DNA from: Bacillus sp. ISL-51 | GTDB lineage: Bacteria; Bacillota; Bacilli; Bacillales; Bacillaceae | DNA length: 64,000 bases | Assembly: GCF_018613535.1 (NCBI RefSeq) | Contig: NZ_JAGGQB010000009.1 | Span: 128,624-192,623 of the forward strand | Direction of reading: 5' to 3' | Shown here: piece by piece, positions 8,411-16,517 of the stretch | Position numbering within the stretch: the first letter of the stretch is position 1 | Layout of the letters: each line of letters begins with the position of its first letter | Position numbers and translations under genes: made by a program | Notes under the pieces: generated by a model | Seen by the model: only the letters and a program-made list of their open reading frames with translations | The model's database searches: none | What the model was told of the DNA's origin: nothing

Positions 8411-9955
8411 ATGGCACGAAAATGGTCCATAACAGCACTTGTGTTTTTGGGGGCATTCTTGCTTGTCGGCTTACTGCCGCACAAAGGCAATCACCCTTCA
8501 AAAACAAAACCAACGCAAGAGACGGACTACCGGGCGGCATACCATTTTACAACCCCGGACAAATGGAAAAACGATCCCCAAAAACCGATTTTTTTTGAGG
8601 GGAAATATCATTACTACTATCTTTATAACCGAGATTACCCGGACGGAAACGGCACAGAATGGCGGCATGCCGTATCAGAGGACTTGGTACACTGGACAGA
8701 TGAAGGTGTAGCCATTCCTAAATATACAAATAAAAACGGCGACATTTGGTCCGGTTCTGTCGTCATTGATAAAGACAACACGGCCGGTTTCGGCAAAAAC
8801 ACGCTTGTGGCAATTGTGACGCAGCCCTCCGCAAAAACCAAAAGCCAGGAGCAATATTTATGGTACAGCACGGATAAAGGAAAAACATTTACATCCTATA
8901 GTGATCAGCCGATTATGAAAAATCCGGGCACAAAGGATTTCCGGGACCCGAAAGTCATTTGGGATGAAAAGGACGGAAAATGGGTGATGGCCATGGCTGA
9001 AGGCGAGAAGATCGGCTTTTATGAATCTCCCGATTTAAAGGATTGGCATTATACAGGCGGCTTTGTTACACAGGAGATCGGCCTTGTTGAATGCCCCGAC
9101 CTTTATATGATGCGGGCAGATGACGGGACGTACAAGTGGATTCTCGGCGCGAGCGCAAACGGCAAACCGCAGGGCAAACCGAATACGTACGCCTATTGGA
9201 CCGGAAACTTTGACGGAAAAGAATTTGCTGCTGATCAATCCGAACCGCAATGGCTGGATGACGGCTTTGACTGGTACGGCGGGGTCACATTCGAAGACGG
9301 CAAAAGCACAGATCCATTAACAAAACGGTATGCGCTGGCATGGATGAACAATTGGGATTATCCAAATGAGACGCCGACCGAAAAGAACGGCTTTAACGGC
9401 ACAGACTCCATCGTCCGTGAAATCCGCCTTCAGCACCAGGACGGCGGCTCATACAGCCTCATCTCAGAGCCCGTTGAAGCATTGAGTCAATTAACCTCTT
9501 CTACTGACAAAATAGAAGACATGACGGTGAACGGCTCTGAAACATTGCAAATTAAAGGCACCGCGTATCAGCTGGAGATGGATATGGCTTGGTCAGATAT
9601 CAAAAACGCGGGCGTAAGACTCAGAGAATCGGAAGACCAAAAGCGGCACATTGACGTCGGTATTTCAGCGGAAGACGGCTATGCTTATGTCAACAGAGCG
9701 TTTACAGATCAGCCCGACAAAAGCGGGACATACGCCGAAAGCAAAGCTCCCTTTGATGAAAACAAACGGCGCGTACATCTGAAAATCCTCGTGGACAAAA
9801 CAAGCATTGAAGTCTTTGCGGACGATGGAAAAACCGTTTTCACAAATGAAGTCTTTCCGAAATCCGAGGACCAAAGAATCACCCTCTTTTCTGAAGGCGG
9901 TTCCGCCGAGTTTCAGAATATTGAGGTGAAGCACTTCGGCTCGATTCATTCTTAG
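8411..9955 (+). CDS. levB: Endolevanase LevB (GH32)
   Basis: A 514-residue protein with an uncleaved-looking N-terminal hydrophobic segment (about residues 5-23), so it may stay anchored or be released. The GH32 catalytic triad is visible: D55 in WKNDP (nucleophile), D179 in FRDP, and E227 in ECPD (acid/base). The beta-sandwich C-terminal domain spans roughly residues 370-510 and contains IEVFADDGK. It cuts levan made by SacB into fructo-oligosaccharides, as LevB (YveB) does in B. subtilis. In B. subtilis the pair lies elsewhere in the chromosome; here it sits between ppaC and yyaL. Confidence 0.93.
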   Translation: MARKWSITALVFLGAFLLVGLLPHKGNHPSKTKPTQETDYRAAYHFTTPDKWKNDPQKPIFFEGKYHYYYLYNRDYPDGNGTEWRHAVSEDLVHWTDEGVAIPKYTNKNGDIWSGSVVIDKDNTAGFGKNTLVAIVTQPSAKTKSQEQYLWYSTDKGKTFTSYSDQPIMKNPGTKDFRDPKVIWDEKDGKWVMAMAEGEKIGFYESPDLKDWHYTGGFVTQEIGLVECPDLYMMRADDGTYKWILGASANGKPQGKPNTYAYWTGNFDGKEFAADQSEPQWLDDGFDWYGGVTFEDGKSTDPLTKRYALAWMNNWDYPNETPTEKNGFNGTDSIVREIRLQHQDGGSYSLISEPVEALSQLTSSTDKIEDMTVNGSETLQIKGTAYQLEMDMAWSDIKNAGVRLRESEDQKRHIDVGISAEDGYAYVNRAFTDQPDKSGTYAESKAPFDENKRRVHLKILVDKTSIEVFADDGKTVFTNEVFPKSEDQRITLFSEGGSAEFQNIEVKHFGSIHS

Positions 9956-9982
9956 ACATCACCTCTCATTTCTTAACAGCCT

Positions 9983-10024
9983 TTGGACTGTGGTAAAATG
10001 CAAGTAATATATGCAGTATATTAC
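9983..10024 (+). promoter_or_regulatory. Promoter and palindromic site upstream of the GntR regulator
   Basis: TTGGAC (9983-9988) and TAATAT (10005-10010) are 16 bp apart. An inverted repeat with arms GTAATATA and TATATTAC (10004-10024, five-base centre) covers the -10 box, 19 bp before the start codon. This is the expected position of an autorepression operator. Confidence 0.55.
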
Positions 10025-10042
10025 GATTCATGAGGTGTTCAA

Positions 10043-10705
10043 TTGAGTAATCCAAAAAAAGAACCTGTGTTAAAAAGAACCATTATGCGGGACGAAGTGT
10101 ACCATACACTCAGAAATTGGATCATATCGGGCAAGCTTAAGCCAGAAACGAAGTTAAAGGACAAGGAATTGTCGGAAACATTGGGAATCAGCCGCACTCC
10201 GATACGGGAAGCCTTATTGCGATTGGAAGATGACGGATTGGTCATAACAAAAGCAAACAGATGGACGCTGGTGGCTCCAATTGAATTAAAAGAAGCGGAA
10301 AACATCTATTCCATTGTCTGGACACTCGAAAGACTTGCTTTGCAAAAGGCCCTCTCGCATATGACCGCCGCAGTTATCCAAGAACTGAAACAGCTTAATG
10401 AAAATCTGCTTCAAACATTGAAAGAAGGCGATAAATTAGCCATTCTCGAAGCAGATAACGCTTTTCATCATTACATCACCCTGCAGGCGGACAACCCTGA
10501 GCTTCACAAACTGCTTGTGAGCCTGAAAGTGAAAATACAAAGAATGGAAATTCGTTATTTCAGCGAAGATGATGCGTTGACCAGATCGTATAACGAGCAC
10601 TCAAACATCATCAGCGCGATCGAAAAACAAGATGCCGATGCTGCTCTAGAAGCAATTGAAGCGAATTGGAAAAACAGTTTAAAGCGTCTGCAAGAGATGT
10701 CTTAA
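10043..10705 (+). CDS. GntR-family (FadR/FCD) transcription regulator
   Basis: A 220-residue regulator starting at TTG 10043 behind a GAGGTG site. The winged helix (residues 10-75) contains LGISRTPIREALLRLEDDGLV, the typical GntR recognition region. The all-helical FCD ligand domain (residues 80-215) has metal/ligand histidines in HHYI and in EHSNIISAIE. FCD regulators sense organic acids or sugars. No metabolic gene is linked downstream; what follows is the wreck of an MFS transporter, which may once have been its target. Confidence 0.87.
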   Translation: MSNPKKEPVLKRTIMRDEVYHTLRNWIISGKLKPETKLKDKELSETLGISRTPIREALLRLEDDGLVITKANRWTLVAPIELKEAENIYSIVWTLERLALQKALSHMTAAVIQELKQLNENLLQTLKEGDKLAILEADNAFHHYITLQADNPELHKLLVSLKVKIQRMEIRYFSEDDALTRSYNEHSNIISAIEKQDADAALEAIEANWKNSLKRLQEMS

Positions 10706-10713
10706 AAATGTGC

Positions 10714-10749
10714 AAAAAAGCCAAATCACTCATATGATTTGGCTTTTTT
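10714..10749 (+). terminator. Terminator after the GntR gene
   Basis: Strong hairpin with arms AAAAAAGCCAAATCA and TGATTTGGCTTTTTT. Confidence 0.85.
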
Positions 10750-10767
10750 GCTGCTTATAATGACTCA

Positions 10768-11119
10768 GTTAACGCTGAAATAGGAATCATCATGATTTCG
10801 CAAGCGTTTATCACAGAACCGCGGGAGTTCCCCACACTCCGATTTTTACTAGGGCTGGCCATGGCAGGGCTGAACCGTCCATCAATAACCTCGTTAAAAA
10901 AATAACGCCTGAGGCCCTCACAGGCAGAGTGTTCGGCTTTACGATCTGCGGGGTATCTCGGCGTATTTACGGGCTCAATGTTAGGCGGGCAGGCGGCCGC
11001 TTATTAAGGAATCAAATATTGTATTTCTCATCACCAGCGCATTGCTGCTGAATGCGCTGTGGGTTTATGTAAAAGTGTATAAACCGCTTCGGATAAAAGA
11101 AAAAAGACAGTCGTCATGA
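10768..11119 (+). pseudogene. C-terminal remnant of an MFS transporter
   Basis: Three frames together read like the last four helices of a drug-efflux MFS protein. One frame gives FLLGLAMAGLNRPSITSLKK and then a stop; the next gives ITPEALTGRVFG; a third gives YLGVFTGSMLGGQAAAYY; the end returns as FLITSALLLNALWVYVKVYK and stops at 11117. At least two indels are needed, including one in the A-run near 10903. The first eight helices are absent. Confidence 0.7.
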
Positions 11120-11127
11120 CTGTCTTT
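11103..11127 (-). terminator. Terminator of the DinB-family gene
   Basis: Arms AAAGACAGTC and GACTGTCTTT; the T-rich tract lies on the minus-strand side. Confidence 0.75.
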
Positions 11128-11128
11128 C

Positions 11129-11644
11129 TTACTCTTCCTTTGTTTTTACATATAAATAAACGCCGTAATCTGTCGGAACAGAAGCATAGCCCGCCTGTCG
11201 GAGCATCGCTGTTATATTGCCGCGGTGATACGTTCCGTGGTTCACAACATGGAGTACCATATCGGACACGGCGGTCTTCATGATGTCACCGGAAGGATGT
11301 TCTATCACAAGAGGCTGATTGATATTATCATCCTGCTGAAGGAACGATTTGTATCGGGCTGATAATTCCAAAAACATCGCTTCCATCTCTTCTATATCCT
11401 TGGACATGATTTCCTCTTTTCGCTCTTCCGCTGACCTCAGCGTATCCTCCGGACGTTTGCCTGAAAACACGTCAATCCACCATAAATCTGACAGATATAC
11501 ATGAGCCAGTACACCGGCTATCGATGGAAACACACTTTCAACCTCTTGATGATACACATCATTTGGAAGCTCTTTGAGCCGACTGAAGATTTGTTTATTT
11601 GCCCAGATATGATAGTCATACAGCTGTAATGCGAGATGCCCCAC
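11129..11644 (-). CDS. DinB-like four-helix metalloprotein
   Basis: A 171-residue protein of the DinB/DfsB superfamily. Three histidines in the usual metal-binding places are seen: AHVYLSD near residue 48 and the HVVNHGTYHRG motif near residues 131-141. The family includes thiol (bacillithiol, mycothiol) transferases and many proteins without known role. It stands alone with its own terminator. Its specific reaction cannot be told from the sequence. Confidence 0.85.
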   Translation of the reverse strand: MGHLALQLYDYHIWANKQIFSRLKELPNDVYHQEVESVFPSIAGVLAHVYLSDLWWIDVFSGKRPEDTLRSAEERKEEIMSKDIEEMEAMFLELSARYKSFLQQDDNINQPLVIEHPSGDIMKTAVSDMVLHVVNHGTYHRGNITAMLRQAGYASVPTDYGVYLYVKTKEE

Positions 11645-11831
11645 ATAACCCTCCCCTTCCTATTAAACAAACGCATGTTCCCTTACTATACCACGTTACT
11701 TCCTGCTTTGTACGGTTTTCTCCATTTTAACTGAGAAAGCCCTGATGCTTTATTCGATTCGCCTCTTCTTATTATCGAATGTTCTGCTTTCAAAAGCATA
11801 TTGACGTGAAGTTAACTCCATCTATTAGGCT

Positions 11832-12011
11832 TTATAAGCAGAAAGGATACTCTGATAACCATCTTGAAGATGTAAATTTACGATTGAAATGAGGTTCAAC
11901 TTGATAGCCATTCGTTACTATGAAAGATCGTTTGATGCCTGCATCGCAAAGAAAAGAAAGGGTTACTTCGTTAACGTTAAAAGCCGGAGTCCCTTTTTGA
12001 ATATATGTCAT
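11832..12011 (-). pseudogene. Probable remnant of the yybF MFS gene start
   Basis: An ATG at 12011 opens a frame reading MTYIQKGTPAF, like the start of YybF, the MFS transporter divergent from yybE in B. subtilis. After that the reading becomes unrelated and stops at 11832, so only the first dozen codons are recognisable and the rest of the transporter is gone. The link to YybF is from memory and from its place next to yybE. Confidence 0.5.
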
Positions 12012-12067
12012 CTGGTTCTCAACCATCCATCTTTTTTGCAAAATATAACACCGATCCCTTATGATGT

Positions 12068-12100
12068 ATAATGCATTATATAAATATTTATAATGCCTAT
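12068..12100. promoter_or_regulatory. Candidate YybE (LysR) binding region
   Basis: A perfect palindrome ATAATGCATTAT (12068-12079) is followed 22 bp later by a half copy ATAATGCCTAT (12090-12100), with ATAAATATTTAT between them. A strong plus weak pair spaced two helical turns apart is the usual LysR-type arrangement in a divergent promoter. Confidence 0.5.
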
Positions 12101-12129
12101 GAGTTATACGAAAGAAAGAGGTGATGTTC

Positions 12130-13005
12130 TTGGAGTGGGAACAGCTTGAATATTTTCAGACACTTGCGCAAACCGAGCATGTAACGAAAGCCGCACAGCT
12201 TTTATCAATATCGCAGCCTGCCCTTTCCCGTTCTATTGCCCGATTAGAGAATCACTTAGGAGCTCCGCTTTTTGATCGGCAAGGCCGTTCGATTAAGTTA
12301 AACAAGTACGGGAATATGTTTTTAAGGCGGGTTCAAGCTATGATGAAAGAGTTTAGTGATGGGAAAGAGGAAATTCAGGCACTTTTACAGCCGAATCAAG
12401 GAGAAGTATCGCTCGGATTTTTACATACACTTGGGACGGCCCTGGTTCCGGATGTCATCAAAACATTTCAGCAAAAATACCCCGGAATTGACATTACATT
12501 AAGACAAAATCATTCTTATTGGCTTCTTGATCAGCTTAAAGAAGGCGAACTGGACCTCTGTCTCCTCGCATCCATCAAACCTGAAAAGTCTATTCGATGG
12601 GTACAATTATGGAGCGAAGAACTCTTTTTATATGTACCAAAAGGGCACCGACTGGCCAATTATGAAAGTATCACATTAAATGAAATCGCAGAGGAGCCTT
12701 TTATTTTATTGAAAAAGGGCTATGCACTTCGAATCACGATAGATGAACTGTTTGATCAGGCAGGAATTCACCCGAACATTATGTTTGAAAGCGAAGAGGC
12801 TGCAACCGCAGCCGGTTTCACAGCCTCTGGTCTCGGTATTTCTATCCTGCCTGATTTAAAAGGCCTGGATCAAAGCAACCTCTCAAAAATACGTATCAGC
12901 TGGCCAACATGCCAGCGCATCATTGGTGTTGCTTGGATAGAAGGTAGATTTTTGTCACCTGTTGCTGAAAAATTCAAGCAGCATGTTATCGAACATTTTA
13001 GCTGA
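12130..13005 (+). CDS. yybE: LysR-family regulator YybE
   Basis: A 291-residue LysR protein: winged helix in residues 1-60 (MEWEQLEYFQTLA, then SQPALSRSIARLENHLG) and a two-lobed effector domain. The start is the TTG at 12130. The GTG and ATG just upstream (12121, 12124) lie inside the AAAGAGGTGA ribosome-binding site and cannot serve. In B. subtilis yybE is divergent from an MFS gene, yybF, which here is reduced to a stub. The regulator may therefore have lost its main target. Confidence 0.85.
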   Translation: MEWEQLEYFQTLAQTEHVTKAAQLLSISQPALSRSIARLENHLGAPLFDRQGRSIKLNKYGNMFLRRVQAMMKEFSDGKEEIQALLQPNQGEVSLGFLHTLGTALVPDVIKTFQQKYPGIDITLRQNHSYWLLDQLKEGELDLCLLASIKPEKSIRWVQLWSEELFLYVPKGHRLANYESITLNEIAEEPFILLKKGYALRITIDELFDQAGIHPNIMFESEEAATAAGFTASGLGISILPDLKGLDQSNLSKIRISWPTCQRIIGVAWIEGRFLSPVAEKFKQHVIEHFS

Positions 13006-13054
13006 TGGCACCGCCTCACAATACGATAAATGACGAATCTTGATAGACAAACAA

Positions 13055-13080
13055 GCCGATGCTCGTTAGCATCGGCTTTA
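13055..13080 (+). terminator. yybE terminator
   Basis: Hairpin GCCGATGCT / AGCATCGGC with a four-base loop, followed by TTTATA. Confidence 0.75.
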
Positions 13081-13133
13081 TAAAGAATCTCATTTTCAGT
13101 ATTTACAAAATATACCCATAAACTATCACGACC

Positions 13134-14012
13134 TTACATGTCACCAAACGACTCAAGAACAAGTGACACAAAAGCTTCTGCTGCCGGCAGCTGCCATTTT
13201 TTCTTTTTCACTAACATATGAGAATAAAGCCGATCGAAGCTCTCAGATTGATGAAGGATTTTCAGTTTACCTGCCTCCACTTCTTCTTTCACCGTTACAT
13301 AGGGTAAAACAGAAAAACCGAGTCCGCTCATAACCGTTTGTTTTATTGCTTCTATACTCCATAATTCCATTGTTTGCAGATTATGGATGTCGTGCTTCAC
13401 AAGATATTTTTCAAACATTGACCGATAGCTGCAGCCTTCTTCATTTGTAATAAAAAAATGCTTATTGTTTTGTTTATAGTCGTCAAAATGGTCAGGTGCA
13501 TCACTGCCGGCCACAAGGACGATTTTCTCCTCCCGTAAGGAGTAATGAATGCATTTTTCTATTTGTATCTCCGGATAAACCATAAATGCAATATCCACAC
13601 GCCCGCTTAATAATTCCACCTGATTCTGTCCGCATGTTCCGTTGCTTAATATAATGTTGACGTTAGGATACTTCAAGGAATATTCCCGGATAATCGGTCC
13701 CAGTCTGGAGATTGTTAAAGACTCTGGTGCCGCAACTTTTAGGACTCCCTTGACCTCGTGAATGCTTTGCATATTCTTGATCTTGTCATGGGTCGAAAGT
13801 AAATCTTCAGCTAAAGGTATCAATTCTCCCCCTAAAGGAGTCAGCTTCAAATTCCTTTTTTCATACGTAAATAATGCTCCCCCGATTTCCTGTTCAAGCG
13901 CTTGAATATGAGTGGTAATCGTCGATTGCGTATAACCTAACTTCGCAGCTGCTCCTGTATAGCTTCCCTTATCTACAATAGCCTGGAATGTGATAAGATG
14001 TCTGATCTCCAT
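13134..14012 (-). CDS. LysR-family regulator, divergent from a LysE exporter
   Basis: A 292-residue LysR protein with N-terminal winged helix (MEIRHLITFQAIVDKGSYTGAA, with LGYTQSTITTHIQALE as the recognition part) and a substrate-binding domain containing GTCGQNQVELLSGRVDIA. It is divergently transcribed from the LysE-type exporter starting at 14138, so it very likely activates that gene when the exported amino acid or analogue accumulates. The exact ligand is unknown. No defects seen. Confidence 0.87.
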   Translation of the reverse strand: MEIRHLITFQAIVDKGSYTGAAAKLGYTQSTITTHIQALEQEIGGALFTYEKRNLKLTPLGGELIPLAEDLLSTHDKIKNMQSIHEVKGVLKVAAPESLTISRLGPIIREYSLKYPNVNIILSNGTCGQNQVELLSGRVDIAFMVYPEIQIEKCIHYSLREEKIVLVAGSDAPDHFDDYKQNNKHFFITNEEGCSYRSMFEKYLVKHDIHNLQTMELWSIEAIKQTVMSGLGFSVLPYVTVKEEVEAGKLKILHQSESFDRLYSHMLVKKKKWQLPAAEAFVSLVLESFGDM

Positions 14013-14137
14013 ATTATTTCTCCTCTAAGAAGTATCGAAAAAATTAATAATGCTTTTTTATATTTCAATTTTATTTATATTTGTCCTTATCATACAATAA
14101 AAACTGCCCGAAAACATTAGTAAGTGAAGGTGATTCA

Positions 14138-14716
14138 ATGAGTATCATAGCTTTTCTTTCATATGTCATAATGACATCCGTTACACCCGGTCCAAGCAAT
14201 ATCTTAATGATGAATGAAGCGCGAAGGGCAGGATTTATCGGTTCATGGCGTTTTAATAGCGGCATCCTGTCAGGGTTTGCAGTGCTTGGCATTCTCAGCG
14301 GTATGTTTACAATGAATGTATACAATTGGATCCCCGTTGTGGAGCCATACTTTAAAATAGCTGGTGCAGTTTATCTGCTCTATTTGGCATGGCAAGTCTG
14401 TTTACCAAAAAAAGCAGAGGGGGATTCTGAAGGAACGCGCTCATCTTTTCTATCAGGATTTATACTTCAAATGATCAATATTAAGAGCATTTTATTCTTT
14501 TTAACATTGATGAGCGTTTTTATATTACCATTTCATCATGCGCTCAAATCGATCATGTTTTATCTCATATTAGCCATTATTCTGGGCTGGTCGGCTTTAC
14601 TGCTGTGGGCAGGGTTCGGTTCTGTTTTTAAAAATCTCTTCGAGAAACGCGATAAAGCCTTTCGAATTGTGATGTGTTTGCTGCTCATCTATTCAGCGGT
14701 GAGTATTTTTCTGTAA
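14138..14716 (+). CDS. LysE-family amino-acid exporter
   Basis: A 192-residue protein with five to six membrane helices. The family signature SVTPGPSNILMMNEARRAG is at residues 14-32. The start is the ATG at 14138 (MSIIAFLSYV) behind GAAGGTGA; the longer frame from 14081 adds a non-homologous hydrophilic tail without a site. LysE/RhtB proteins export amino acids or related small molecules. Expression is probably governed by the divergent LysR regulator. Confidence 0.87.
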   Translation: MSIIAFLSYVIMTSVTPGPSNILMMNEARRAGFIGSWRFNSGILSGFAVLGILSGMFTMNVYNWIPVVEPYFKIAGAVYLLYLAWQVCLPKKAEGDSEGTRSSFLSGFILQMINIKSILFFLTLMSVFILPFHHALKSIMFYLILAIILGWSALLLWAGFGSVFKNLFEKRDKAFRIVMCLLLIYSAVSIFL

Positions 14717-14723
14717 ACGTGAA

Positions 14724-14758
14724 AATAAAAAAAGAGGGCTTCCCTTTTAGAAGCCCTC
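14724..14758 (-). terminator. Terminator of the ydgJ-ydgI-DUF1304 unit
   Basis: Hairpin GAGGGCTTC / GAAGCCCTC; the T tract (TTTTTTTATTTTC) is on the minus strand. It may also stop transcripts coming from the LysE gene. Confidence 0.75.
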
Positions 14759-14796
14759 CTCAACTATGATCTTTTACGATATGTCTACATCACCAA

Positions 14797-15156
14797 TTAA
14801 AGGAAAACCAGAGCCAAAATAGCCGGAAGACCTTGTTTCACAATAATTGATTTATTGGATGTAAATCCACCGAAAATGGCTGCTGTGACCACACAAATGA
14901 TGAAAAACAATTGAATCATATGGCCAATCGGAGCAGCTCCGAGGATAAGCCCCCAAATGAGTCCGGCAGCTAGAAATCCATTATACAGTCCCTGATTTGC
15001 AAACATGACGGCTACATTCGGGTCTCCTTCTAAATGCTTCGGCAATTTAAAAGACCGTTTTGCTGCCTTTGAATTGATAAAAAACATTTCAAGTATCATA
15101 ATAAATACATGCTCCAAAGCAACAACTCCGACTAAAACAGCTGCAACGATTTCCAC
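14797..15156 (-). CDS. DUF1304 small membrane protein
   Basis: A 119-residue protein with four predicted helices and the family features EHVFIMILEMFF near the N-terminus and ANQGLYNGFLAAGL in the middle. DUF1304 members are uncharacterised inner-membrane proteins. It is the last gene of a minus-strand unit behind ydgJ and ydgI (36 bp gap), which suggests a role in the same MarR-controlled response. Confidence 0.85.
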   Translation of the reverse strand: MEIVAAVLVGVVALEHVFIMILEMFFINSKAAKRSFKLPKHLEGDPNVAVMFANQGLYNGFLAAGLIWGLILGAAPIGHMIQLFFIICVVTAAIFGGFTSNKSIIVKQGLPAILALVFL

Positions 15157-15192
15157 CGGCTCTCTCCTTTCGGTCTCCTCACCTTAGAAAAT

Positions 15193-15831
15193 TTATTTCC
15201 ATTGCGCGATTTTTTCAACAGGGAGACGGTAGGAAGCATATCCTTCGTCTGCCGCTTTTCCGATCGACAGAAGCATAACCGGTACATAACGCTCTTTTTC
15301 CAGCCCGAAGACGTCAGCGATGTTTTCTTTGTCATAGCCGCCGATCGGGTTTGTATCGTAGCCGTGCGCGCGCGCCGTAAGCATCAGCTGCATGGAAACG
15401 AGACCCCCATCGATCAGGATTGTCTCACGGTTCACTTGAGCCGGAAGTTTTTCAAAATGTGCAGTCAGCGCAGTTATTTGTCTGTCTTTTACTTCCTGCG
15501 GCATGTAGCCCAGTTCTACCGCTTTTGAATAAATTTCTTCTAAATAGTCAGCATTGTTCATATCTGCAAATACTGCGATAACGGCAGATGATGTGCTGAC
15601 TTGTGTTTGATTAAAGCTGGCGAGCTTCGCTAGTTTTTCTTTGCCTTCCGGGCTGTCGATGACCAGAAAACGCCATGGCTGCGCATTGACTGAAGAAGGT
15701 GCTGTAGTTGCTTCCTCCAGTATTTCAGTCATCTCTTCTTTGCTGATTTTAACCGTTGGATCATAGTTCCGAATGGAACGTCGTCCTTTCATAATCTCCA
15801 TAAAATCATTCGTTTTTAATGCAGTTTCCAT
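15193..15831 (-). CDS. ydgI: NAD(P)H nitroreductase YdgI
   Basis: A 212-residue flavin-dependent nitroreductase. Features are MKGRRSIRNYDP (FMN phosphate site), TTAPSSVNAQPWRF, and GYDTNPIGGYDKE near the C-terminus. It closely resembles YdgI of B. subtilis, which is also paired with the MarR regulator YdgJ. Such enzymes reduce nitro compounds and quinones, so the unit probably answers electrophilic or nitroaromatic stress. The start has a GAGGAG site. In B. subtilis this pair lies elsewhere in the chromosome. Confidence 0.9.
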   Translation of the reverse strand: METALKTNDFMEIMKGRRSIRNYDPTVKISKEEMTEILEEATTAPSSVNAQPWRFLVIDSPEGKEKLAKLASFNQTQVSTSSAVIAVFADMNNADYLEEIYSKAVELGYMPQEVKDRQITALTAHFEKLPAQVNRETILIDGGLVSMQLMLTARAHGYDTNPIGGYDKENIADVFGLEKERYVPVMLLSIGKAADEGYASYRLPVEKIAQWK

Positions 15832-15846
15832 GTGTAAAACACTCCT

Positions 15847-16281
15847 CTATGACTTAATATTTTCTATATTTTTTTGCATCTGTGACAGTACATTTTTCAA
15901 CATACTTCGTTCTTCTGTACTGATACCTTCCAGCATTTCCTTTATGAAACGCTCCTTTTCTTTTTTGGAAGACTCGATTCTCTCCCGTCCCTGCCCGGTC
16001 AGGCGGACAAGTATGATACGGTTGTCCTCAGGCTTCCGTCTTCTTGCTACCATTCCCTTAGCTTCAAGCTGTTTCAAGTGCCTTGTGACGGCTGCGCCAT
16101 CGATATTGACCTTTTTTTGAAGATCGCTTTGACTGATTTCCTCAACGTGAAAGAGCACTGCGAGCAGCTCAAGGCGAGATTGACTGATACCGGTGCATGC
16201 TTCAAATTTCGTACCAATCACCTTATGCAAACATTGCAGCTGATATAAAATCTCAGCTTCTTGTGAACAACATGTTGTCAA
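15847..16281 (-). CDS. ydgJ: MarR-family regulator YdgJ
   Basis: About 144 residues. A winged helix carries SQSDLQKKVNIDGAAVTRHL and the wing RRRKPEDNRIILVRLT. The best start is TTG at 16281 (MTTCCSQEAE), which follows GTGGGGATGG; the longer frame from 16308 has no ribosome-binding site. Two adjacent cysteines at residues 4-5 and one near residue 31 might sense oxidants, as in some MarR proteins, which is inference. It lies 15 bp upstream of ydgI and probably represses the whole unit and itself through the operators at 16312-16339. Confidence 0.85.
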   Translation of the reverse strand: MTTCCSQEAEILYQLQCLHKVIGTKFEACTGISQSRLELLAVLFHVEEISQSDLQKKVNIDGAAVTRHLKQLEAKGMVARRRKPEDNRIILVRLTGQGRERIESSKKEKERFIKEMLEGISTEERSMLKNVLSQMQKNIENIKS

Positions 16282-16311
16282 AACCCATCCCCACTTTCTT
16301 ACGCGCAATTA

Positions 16312-16339
16312 ATTGACTAGTCAATGTTTGATATATCAA
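16312..16339. promoter_or_regulatory. Two tandem palindromes upstream of ydgJ, candidate YdgJ operators
   Basis: TTGACTAGTCAA (16313-16324, extended by A/T on each side) and TTGATATATCAA (16328-16339) are both perfect 12-bp palindromes of the form TTGA-N4-TCAA with centres 15 bp apart. MarR dimers bind sites of this size. Confidence 0.6.
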
Positions 16340-16517
16340 CAATATACACCCAGCTTTATTTTTTGGCAAGTATTTTTATTTCATTCGTGTTTTTATTTCC
16401 ATTCCGCTCATAAATATAGTGACAAATTTTAGATCAGTGAGTTCAAGAATAAAATGGTATATTACTTATCATAACGGGTTGGTATCATTGAGGTAGATTT
16501 TCCAATGGGAGAAGGAG

